This document shows, in pieces, positions 57,755 to 64,000 of a DNA stretch of 64,000 bases (position 1 is its first letter; each line of letters starts with the position of its first letter). The notes below the pieces were generated by a model that was not told the DNA's origin, did not search any database, and was given only the letters and a program-made list of their open reading frames with translations. Source of the stretch: Shinella pollutisoli (GTDB lineage: Bacteria; Pseudomonadota; Alphaproteobacteria; Rhizobiales; Rhizobiaceae); NCBI RefSeq assembly GCF_024609765.1, contig NZ_JANFDG010000021.1:1-64000 (forward strand). The letters run 5' to 3'. The position numbers were made by a program, and so were the translations under genes.

Positions 57755-57894
57755 ATACCCGGCAAGATTGGAGCCTGACGATGCCTCGCCGCGCGCGTGC
57801 ATCGCTCGCCCCCGCATGCGTGAATGCCAGGCTGCCGGATGGTCAGGTCGCGCGTTCGAGCCCCGGCGGTCCTTCGACAACGGAGACCGAGCCG

Positions 57895-58233
57895 ATGCGT
57901 TTCGCCCTTCTTCTGCTTTCCTTGAGCCCGTTCCTCTGCCCTCCGGCGCTCGCCCACGACGCGGCGAGCGGCTGGCAGTACGAGGCCTTCTGCTGCAACG
58001 GCAACAGCCACAACGGCGACTGCCAGATGATTCCCTCCGAGAAGGTGCGCATCATCGCCGGCGGCTACAAGATCACGCTCGCGCCCGGCGACCACCGGCT
58101 CGCCACGCGCAGCCACATCTTCCGCCTCTCGCAGGACACGACCCGCCGCTCGCAGGACGGCGAATACCATCTCTGTCTCTATCCCGACGAGAACACGCCG
58201 CGCTGCTTCTACGCGCCCGAGCTCGGTTTCTGA
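57895..58233 (+). CDS. Small secreted cysteine-containing protein
   Basis: 112 residues with a signal peptide (MRFALLLLSLSPFLCPPALA) cut before HDAASG. The mature part has CCNGNSHNGDCQMIPSEKV and HLCLYPDENTPRCFYAPELG, i.e. five cysteines and histidine-rich spacing, pointing to a disulfide-bonded periplasmic protein, perhaps metal-binding. An in-frame ATG at 57781 (RBS TTGGAG) would add 38 residues before the signal peptide. The family is common in rhizobia but unnamed to me. An EcfG-like motif lies upstream. Confidence 0.75.
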   Translation: MRFALLLLSLSPFLCPPALAHDAASGWQYEAFCCNGNSHNGDCQMIPSEKVRIIAGGYKITLAPGDHRLATRSHIFRLSQDTTRRSQDGEYHLCLYPDENTPRCFYAPELGF

Positions 58234-58293
58234 GCGCGGGACGGCTGGCGGCGGAAGCGCCGCATGGTTATATGAACCTCGACCGAGGTACCC

Positions 58294-60258
58294 ATGCGCT
58301 TTTCCAATGCCTTTCTCGACGAGATCCGCGACCGCGTCCCGATTTCCGACGTGATCGGCAAGCGCGTGACCTGGGACCGGCGCAAGACCAACGTCTCGCG
58401 CGGCGACTACTGGGCCTGCTGCCCCTTCCACGGCGAGAAGTCGCCGAGCTTCCACTGCGAGGACCGCAAGGGCCGCTACCATTGCTTCGGCTGCGGCGTC
58501 TCGGGCGATCATTTCCGCTTCCTCACCGATCTCGACGGCCTCTCCTTCCCCGAGGCGGTGCAGCAGATCGCCGACATGGCCGGCATCGCCATGCCGCAGC
58601 CCGACCCGCAGGCCGAGCGGCGCGAGAAGGAGCGCATGGGCCTCGTCGAGGTGATGGAGATGGCCTCGCGCTTCTTCGAGGAGCAGTTGCAGACGCCGGC
58701 GGGCGCGCGCGCGCGCGCCTACCTGCGCGACCGCGGCCTTTCCGGCCGCACCATCGAGACCTTCCGCCTCGGCTACGCACCGGACAGCCGCAATGCGCTG
58801 AAGGAATTCCTCGCCGGCAAGGGCGTGCCGAAGGAGGCGATCGAGGCCTGCGGCCTCGTCGTGCACGGGCCGGACATCCCCGTCTCCTACGACCGCTTCC
58901 GCGACCGCATCATGTTCCCGATCCTGTCCCTGCGCGAGAAGGTGATCGCCTTCGGCGGGCGCGCCATGTCGCCGGACGCGCCGGCGAAATACCTCAATTC
59001 CAACGAGACCGAGCTCTTCCACAAGGGCAGCGTGCTCTACAACCACGCCCGCGCGCGCCGCGCCGTGCAGGACGCCGGCACGGTGATCGCCGTCGAGGGC
59101 TACATGGACGTGATCGCGCTGCACCAGGCCGGCATCGACAATGCGGTGGCGCCGCTCGGCACGGCGCTCACCGAGAATCAGCTCGACCTCATCTGGAAGA
59201 TGACGCCGCAGCCGGTGCTCTGCTTCGACGGCGACGGCGCGGGCCTGCGGGCGGCGAGCCGCGCGGCGGACCTCGCGCTGCCGCATATCCGCCCTGGCCG
59301 CAGCGTGCGCTTCGCGCTCCTTCCCGACGGCAAGGACCCCGACGACCTCGTGCGCCACGAGGGCCGCACGCCCTTCGACGCGGTGATGGCGGGCGCGCGG
59401 CCGCTTGCCGACATGATCTGGAACCGCGAGGTGCAGGCAGGCCCCCTCGACACGCCGGAGAGCCGCGCGGAGCTGGAGGCGCGGCTTCGCCGCATCACCG
59501 GCACGATCGCCGACGAGGACGTGCGCCGCCATTACCAGCAGGAGATGCGCGACCGGCTCAACGCCTTCTTCCGCCCGGCACGGACTGCAGGCGGCGAGCG
59601 CGGCGGCTTTGCCGGCAACCGGCAGGGCGGCCGGGGCGGGCGCGGGAGCCAGCGGGAGCTCGCCGCCCCGGCGGGCGTCTCCGACCGGCTCGCCCGCTCG
59701 GCGCTGGTGCGCGGGGCGGAAGCGCTGCCGGCCCTGCGCGAAAGCGTGCTGGCGCTCACCATCGTCAACCATCCGGGCCTGCTCTTCGACGAGTACGACG
59801 AGATCGCCGCCATCGAATACGAGAACCGCGACCTGCAGCGGCTCTGGTCGGCGGCGCTCGGCATCGCCGGCTCGGTGGGCGCACGCCTCGACCGCGCCCG
59901 CCTCGTCGAGGAACTGGAGGCGGCCGGCTTCGCGATGCTTCTGAAGGGGCTCGAACAGCAGGTCCGCAATTCCCGCCTGTGGACCGCCACGATCGAGGCG
60001 GCGCCGGAGGATGCGCGCGAGGGCTATCTCCAGGCGATGGCGCTGCACAAGCGCACCCGTGCGCTGGTGCGTGAGCGCCGCGAGCTCGAACGCGACCTCG
60101 CGCAGGCCACCGAGGAGGGCGACGGCGAGCGCGTGCCGCAGATCCTGCGCGCGCTGCAGGAAGTGCAGCTCGAAACGGTGCGGCTCGAGAACCAGGAGGC
60201 GATCATCGACGGCTTCGGCGTGCTCTCCGGGCGGGTGAAGGGGCCGGCGGGGAAGTAG
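58294..60258 (+). CDS. dnaG: DNA primase
   Basis: Synthesises RNA primers at the fork. 654 residues. The zinc finger CHC2 uses C43, H46, C64 and C67. The RNA-polymerase core has the TOPRIM acidic motif VIAVEGYMDVIAL and CFDGDGAGLRAASRAA. The C-terminal third binds the DnaB helicase. ATG 58294 is canonical. In many proteobacteria dnaG precedes rpoD; in this window it is followed by a palindromic mosaic and recQ, so any rpoD must lie elsewhere. Confidence 0.98.
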   Translation: MRFSNAFLDEIRDRVPISDVIGKRVTWDRRKTNVSRGDYWACCPFHGEKSPSFHCEDRKGRYHCFGCGVSGDHFRFLTDLDGLSFPEAVQQIADMAGIAMPQPDPQAERREKERMGLVEVMEMASRFFEEQLQTPAGARARAYLRDRGLSGRTIETFRLGYAPDSRNALKEFLAGKGVPKEAIEACGLVVHGPDIPVSYDRFRDRIMFPILSLREKVIAFGGRAMSPDAPAKYLNSNETELFHKGSVLYNHARARRAVQDAGTVIAVEGYMDVIALHQAGIDNAVAPLGTALTENQLDLIWKMTPQPVLCFDGDGAGLRAASRAADLALPHIRPGRSVRFALLPDGKDPDDLVRHEGRTPFDAVMAGARPLADMIWNREVQAGPLDTPESRAELEARLRRITGTIADEDVRRHYQQEMRDRLNAFFRPARTAGGERGGFAGNRQGGRGGRGSQRELAAPAGVSDRLARSALVRGAEALPALRESVLALTIVNHPGLLFDEYDEIAAIEYENRDLQRLWSAALGIAGSVGARLDRARLVEELEAAGFAMLLKGLEQQVRNSRLWTATIEAAPEDAREGYLQAMALHKRTRALVRERRELERDLAQATEEGDGERVPQILRALQEVQLETVRLENQEAIIDGFGVLSGRVKGPAGK

Positions 60259-60273
60259 GGAGCTGTTGCGTGA

Positions 60274-60426
60274 GCCCCCCTCATCCGGCTGCCGCCACCT
60301 TCTCCCCGAGGGGAGAAGGGCAATGAGGCGAGGATTTCCTCCTTTTCCGGTTCAATTCCGAGGAAACCGGTACGTCATCTCCTTCTCCCCAGCGGGGAGA
60401 AGGTGGCGGCAGCCGGATGAGGGGGG
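60274..60426. repeat. RIME-like composite palindromic element, copy G
   Basis: About 153 nt with long, nearly perfect inverted ends: CCCCCCTCATCCGGCTGCCG at 60276 and CGGCAGCCGGATGAGGGGGG at its right end. The inner palindromes are CCTTCTCCCCGAGGGGAGAAGG and CCTTCTCCCCAGCGGGGAGAAGG. It lies between dnaG and recQ and is the most symmetric copy in the window. Confidence 0.8.
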
Positions 60427-60494
60427 CTCCCCAAATGCTTGCCACGCTACTCCCGGGCGGCCATAGTCCCCGCGCACGAGAAGACGGAAATCGC

Positions 60495-62324
60495 ATGAAC
60501 GACCATCGGCCACAGCAAAGCCCCCTCGACGTCCTCAAGCGCGTCTACGGCTACGATTCCTTCCGCGGCAAGCAGCAGGCGGTGATCGAGCACGTCACCG
60601 CGGGCGGCGACGCGGTCGTGCTCTTCCCGACGGGGGCGGGCAAGTCGCTCTGCTTCCAGGTCCCCGCACTCTGCCGTGACGGCGTCGGCATCGTCATCTC
60701 GCCGCTGATCGCGCTGATGCGCGACCAGGTGGAGGCGCTGAAGCAGGTCGGCGTCCGCGCCGCGGCCCTCAATTCGTCGCTGTCGCGCGAGGAGTTCTTC
60801 GCCGTGCGCGATGCGATGCGCAGGGGCGAGCTCGATCTTCTTTACGTCACGCCCGAGCGCATCGTCACCGACGGTTTCGCCGAGCTGGTGGCGGATGCGC
60901 GCATCGCTCTCTTCGCGATCGACGAGGCGCATTGCGTCTCGCAATGGGGCCACGACTTCCGGCCGGAATACCGCGCGCTCGGCGTCATCGGCGAGCGCTA
61001 TCCCGGCGTGCCGCGCCTCGCGCTGACGGCGACCGCCGACCCGCACACGCGCGACGACATCGTCGAGCGGCTGGGACTGACGGGCGCAAGGATCTTCACC
61101 ACCTCCTTCGACCGCCCGAACATTTTTTACGAGATCGCCGAGCGCGACCAGCCGCGCCAGCAGCTCCTGCGCTTCCTGTCGCGTCACGAAGGCGAGAGCG
61201 GCATCGTCTACTGCCTCTCGCGCGCCAAGGTGGAGGAGACGGCCGAATGGCTGAACGGGCAGGGCGTGCGGGCGCTGCCCTATCACGCCGGCTTCGACCG
61301 CGCGGTGCGCGACGCCAACCAGGACGCCTTCCTCAAGGAGGAGAATCTCTGCCTGGTGGCGACCGTCGCCTTCGGCATGGGCATCGACAAGCCGGACGTG
61401 CGCTACGTCGCCCATCTCGACCTGCCGGGCTCGGTCGAGGCCTATTACCAGGAGACCGGCCGTGCCGGGCGCGACGGCCTGCCGTCCGAGGCCTGGATGG
61501 CCTACGGGATGGCCGACGTGGTGCAGCGCCGCCGCATGATCGACGAGGGGGGCGCTGCCGACGAGATCAAGCGCGTCGAGCGCGCCAAGCTCAACGCGCT
61601 GCTCGCCATCTGCGAGACGGCCGGCTGCCGGCGCCAGGCGATCCTCGCCCATTTCGGCGAGGCGCATCCGGGCAATTGCGGCCATTGCGACACCTGCCGC
61701 AATCCGGTCGAGACCTGGGACGGCACGGAGGCGGCGATCAAGGCGCTCGCCGCCGTCTACCGCACCGGCGAGCGCTTCGGCGCGGCGCATGTCATCGACG
61801 TGCTCGTGGGGAACGTCAACGAGAAGACGCAGCGCTTCGGCCACACCGACATGCCGGTCTTCGGCGCCGGCAAGGATATTTCCCCGCGCGTCTGGCAGTC
61901 GATCTTCCGGCAGTTGCTGGCCATGGGCCTCGTCAGCGTCGACCATTCCGCCTACGGCGCCTTCAAGCTGGAGCCGGAGGCGCGCGCCGTCTTCCGTCAC
62001 GAGCGACAGGTCTCCTTCCGCAAGGACCGCGCGCCGGCGGGCCGCAAGGCCTCGCGCGGCGGTGCCTCGGCACGGCCGGATCGCGCCAACCTTGCGGGCG
62101 CCGAACGCGACCTGTTCGAGCTGCTGCGGGCCGAGCGGCTCTCCATCGCCAAGGAGCTCGACGTGCCGCCCTACGTCGTCTTCCCGGACACGACGCTGAT
62201 CGCCATGGCGAAGATGCGGCCGCGCGACCGGCTGGAGCTCCTCGACATTCCCGGCATCGGCGAGACCAAGCGCGACCGCTTCGGCGACGCCTTCCTCGCG
62301 GTGATCGAAGCCTTCGACGGATAG
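60495..62324 (+). CDS. recQ: RecQ-family ATP-dependent DNA helicase
   Basis: 609 residues. Walker A FPTGAGKS (44-51), DEAH box in [20 protein letters not shown] with the RecQ aromatic loop, [16 protein letters not shown] (motif VI), and a zinc-binding C...C-x2-C-x2-C cluster (CGHCDTC). A winged-helix (RQC) region follows, and the C-terminal HRDC domain has [27 protein letters not shown] and [12 protein letters not shown] 60495 was chosen; upstream in-frame sequence is repeat DNA. Unwinds recombination intermediates and stalled forks. Confidence 0.97.
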   Translation: MNDHRPQQSPLDVLKRVYGYDSFRGKQQAVIEHVTAGGDAVVLFPTGAGKSLCFQVPALCRDGVGIVISPLIALMRDQVEALKQVGVRAAALNSSLSREEFFAVRDAMRRGELDLLYVTPERIVTDGFAELVADARIALFAIDEAHCVSQWGHDFRPEYRALGVIGERYPGVPRLALTATADPHTRDDIVERLGLTGARIFTTSFDRPNIFYEIAERDQPRQQLLRFLSRHEGESGIVYCLSRAKVEETAEWLNGQGVRALPYHAGFDRAVRDANQDAFLKEENLCLVATVAFGMGIDKPDVRYVAHLDLPGSVEAYYQETGRAGRDGLPSEAWMAYGMADVVQRRRMIDEGGAADEIKRVERAKLNALLAICETAGCRRQAILAHFGEAHPGNCGHCDTCRNPVETWDGTEAAIKALAAVYRTGERFGAAHVIDVLVGNVNEKTQRFGHTDMPVFGAGKDISPRVWQSIFRQLLAMGLVSVDHSAYGAFKLEPEARAVFRHERQVSFRKDRAPAGRKASRGGASARPDRANLAGAERDLFELLRAERLSIAKELDVPPYVVFPDTTLIAMAKMRPRDRLELLDIPGIGETKRDRFGDAFLAVIEAFDG

Positions 62325-62402
62325 CGGGGTTTTTGCGGCCGGCCTGTCGGAACAATCGCGGCGGCTTCGTCCTTGGGACCTGTCATCACGGAGGACGGTC
62401 CC

Positions 62403-62873
62403 ATGAAAGTCACGCAGCATCTCTGGTTCGAGAAGGACATGGAGGCGGCGATCCGCTTCTATACGTCGCTCATCCCCGGCTCGGTGCTGGAATGGATCAA
62501 ACCGATCCCGGCCGATACGTCGAGCGAGCCGGCCGGCAGCGTGCGGATCGCGAGCTTCACGCTCGGCGACCAGCGCTACATGGCGATCGAGGCCGGGCCG
62601 CTCGATCCCTTCAACCACGCCTTCTCCATCATGGTCGAATGCGACACGCAGGCCGATCTCGACCGGCTCTGGGATGCGCTCAAGGAGGGCGGCGCGGTCG
62701 AGGCCTGCGGCTGGCTCCGCGACCGCTGGGGCCTGTCCTGGCAGATCGCGCCGGCGCGGCTCGGCGAGCTGATGAACGATCCCGACCCGGACAGGGCGCG
62801 GCGCGTCACCGAGGCCATGCTGAAGATGGTGAAGCTCGACATCGCAGCGCTGGAGGCGGCGGCCGCCGGATGA
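62403..62873 (+). CDS. VOC-family (PhnB/3-demethylubiquinone methyltransferase-like) protein
   Basis: 156 residues. QHLWFEKDMEAAIRFYTSLIPGS, TLGDQRYMAIEAGP, FNHAFSIMVECDTQADLDRLWDAL and DRWGLSWQIAPARLGEL are the PhnB-like glyoxalase-fold signature. Ligand and activity are unknown. The gene follows recQ by about 80 nt, and its 3' end runs into a repeat. Confidence 0.9.
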   Translation: MKVTQHLWFEKDMEAAIRFYTSLIPGSVLEWIKPIPADTSSEPAGSVRIASFTLGDQRYMAIEAGPLDPFNHAFSIMVECDTQADLDRLWDALKEGGAVEACGWLRDRWGLSWQIAPARLGELMNDPDPDRARRVTEAMLKMVKLDIAALEAAAAG

Positions 62874-62877
62874 GATT

Positions 62878-62988
62878 GCCCCTCATCCGGCCTGTCGGCC
62901 ACCTTCTCCCCGCGGGCGGGGAGAAGGGATGTGCCGTGCTGTCTCCACGACCGTCGAGCGTTCGCGGGGCAGGTCAGGGCGAGGGACG
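62878..62988. repeat. RIME-like composite palindromic element, copy H (partly decayed)
   Basis: The left part is well kept: CCCTCATCCGGCCTGTCGGC, CCTTCTCCCCGCGGGCGGGGAGAAGG and the linker GGATGTGCCGTGCTG. The right palindrome is truncated (GCGGGGCAGGTCAGGGCGAGG), lacking the CCCCGCTTGCGGGG core of copy A. Confidence 0.65.
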
Positions 62989-63031
62989 GGGCTGGCCGTT
63001 TTGCGAGAGCCGGACATGGACCGTCCCGGTG

Positions 63032-63802
63032 TCACATCCTGACCGTCATGCCGCCGTCGACCACCAGCACGTGGCCGTTGACGAAGGAGGCGGCGTCGCT
63101 GGCGAGGAACAGGGCGGCGCCGGCGATCTCGTCCGGCCGCGCCCAGCGCTGGACGGGAATGCGCTGGCGCACGAAGGGCATCAGGCTCTCGTCGGCGGCC
63201 ATCGCCGCGTTGGTCTCCGTGGCGAACCAGCCGGGCGCGACGGCGTTGCTGGTGATGCCGTCCGGGCCGTATTCGACGGCCATGGCGCGCATCAGGCCGG
63301 TGAGCCCGTGCTTGGCCGCGGGATAGACGCCGTCGCCCGGCATGGCCACGTGCCCGTTGATCGAGGTGACGGCGATCAGCCGGCCGCGGCCCTGCCGCTT
63401 CATGATCGCGGCGGCGTCGCGCGACAATGTCGCGGCGGCGACGAGATCGGTGCGCAAGAGCGCCTCGATCGCTGCGTCGTCCATCCCGGAAAGCGGCCGA
63501 CGGTCGCGCGCGCCGACATTGTTGACGAGGACGTCGAGCCGGCCGTGGTCGCGCTCGATTGCCGCGAGCAGCGCCTTCTGCGCGGCGCCGTCGGCGATGT
63601 CGAAGGCGGCGGCCGCGGCGCTGCCGCCGGCTTGCGCGATCGCCGCCACGGCGACGTCGAGCGTTTCGCGCGTGCGCCCCGTCACCACCACATGCGCGCC
63701 GGCCTCGGCGAGCGCCCTGGCGATCTCGAAGCCGAGCCCGCGCCCGCCGCCGGTGACGAGCGCCACGCGCCCCTTCTGCGAGAATTTGTCGATGATGCCC
63801 AT
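63032..63802 (-). CDS. SDR-family oxidoreductase (FabG-like)
   Basis: 256 residues. It has the cofactor loop VTGGGRGLGFEIA, NNVGARD, the catalytic Ser in IAVTSINGHVAMPG, Y-x3-K in YPAAKHGLTGLMRAMA, and the C-terminal NGHVLVVDGGMTVRM. An R in VVVTGRT suggests NADP preference. The start MGIIDKFSQKGRVALVTGG looks like a gluconate 5-dehydrogenase or 3-oxoacyl reductase group member. Divergent from kbl. Confidence 0.92.
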   Translation of the reverse strand: MGIIDKFSQKGRVALVTGGGRGLGFEIARALAEAGAHVVVTGRTRETLDVAVAAIAQAGGSAAAAAFDIADGAAQKALLAAIERDHGRLDVLVNNVGARDRRPLSGMDDAAIEALLRTDLVAAATLSRDAAAIMKRQGRGRLIAVTSINGHVAMPGDGVYPAAKHGLTGLMRAMAVEYGPDGITSNAVAPGWFATETNAAMAADESLMPFVRQRIPVQRWARPDEIAGAALFLASDAASFVNGHVLVVDGGMTVRM

Positions 63803-63907
63803 GTCCGCATATCCCGTCCTGTTTCCGGTGATGTCAAGCTGCGGGCTGCAATGGCCGTGCCGCCATGCTAAGACAGCGTCCAATCATAATCATAAAGGGA
63901 GCCGCCC

Positions 63908-64000
63908 ATGACCGCCGCCTTCCTCGCCCATCTTTCCGCCGAGCTCGACGCGCTCAAGGCCGCGGGCCTCTACAAGGCCGAGCGGGTCATCACCTCCAAG
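63908..64000 (+). CDS. kbl: 2-amino-3-ketobutyrate CoA ligase (start only, cut by window edge)
   Basis: The 31 residues visible (MTAAFLAHLSAELDALKAAG, then LYKAERVITSK) match the N-terminus of Kbl (LDALKAAGLYKAERVITS in related proteins), a PLP enzyme of threonine degradation that works with threonine dehydrogenase. The ATG follows GGGAGCC. Only the first 93 nt lie in the window, so tdh, expected downstream, cannot be seen. Confidence 0.85.
   Translation, partial: MTAAFLAHLSAELDALKAAGLYKAERVITSK

Noticed and set aside
57835-57885. tRNA-like 3' half (GTTCGAGCCCC) upstream of the secreted protein
   Set aside because: The T-stem does not pair and no acceptor, D or anticodon arm could be found; it lies inside a plausible leader.
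62347-62372. GGAAC motif upstream of the VOC gene as an EcfG promoter
   Set aside because: At 16-17 nt spacing the sequence is TCCT/CCTT, not CGTT.

Overview
The window looks like a chromosomal segment of a high-GC alphaproteobacterium of the Rhizobiaceae (Sinorhizobium/Ensifer, Rhizobium, Agrobacterium and Shinella group). The reasons are a LsrB-like LysR regulator beside trxB, an LpsB-like LPS-core glycosyltransferase beside greA, tandem small RNAs of the alpha-r14 type, a BA14K-type secreted protein, dense intergenic palindromic mosaics of the RIME type, and promoters of the EcfG general-stress type. No genus can be fixed from the sequence alone. There are no rRNA or tRNA genes, CRISPR arrays or prophage.

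Layout. 1-850: the tail of an IS200-like transposase with its end hairpins, then a PemK/MazF toxin with a probable antitoxin. 1-14 kb: mostly housekeeping (apt, ychF, pth, rplY, prs), with a MaoC pair, an operon of a GGDEF-EAL protein and a periplasmic binding protein, a BenE-type transporter and a triple-Kazal lipoprotein. 14-24 kb: a creatinase-like M24 protein, pgeF, midA, lgt, a UbiK-like protein, ybjN, proC, csaA, an OmpR/EnvZ-type pair and a MarR regulator. 24-36 kb: hpd with a divergent Lrp regulator, small membrane and secreted proteins, cspA, exporters, a PQQ-type sugar dehydrogenase, aatA, chaA, and an arsR/old-yellow-enzyme unit.

35.7-43.8 kb is the most distinctive part. Two tandem minus-strand sRNAs, each with its own promoter, an anti-Shine-Dalgarno loop and a terminator, lie next to lsrB-trxB. 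An Lrp-type gene follows, then a polysaccharide-decoration island (GT29-like sialyltransferase-fold protein, FkbM methyltransferase, pyruvyl transferase, GT42-like sialyltransferase-fold protein), closed by lpsB and greA. The island sits where rhizobia keep LPS-core genes, so it probably modifies LPS or another surface glycan.

44-64 kb: an EcfG-type stress operon ending in a YghA-like dehydrogenase, a DUF2283/DUF4258 pair, carB, a class D beta-lactamase, a zinc alcohol dehydrogenase, a ypfJ-type metallopeptidase behind another EcfG-type promoter, DMT and MATE exporters, carA, yqeY, dnaG, recQ, a VOC protein, an SDR and the start of kbl.

Across the window, three good EcfG-type promoters (GGAAC, 16-17 nt, CGTT), each a short distance before a start codon, point to a common stress regulon. 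Eight copies of one composite palindromic repeat occupy intergenic gaps. All functions are read from sequence motifs and remembered family features; no database search was run.
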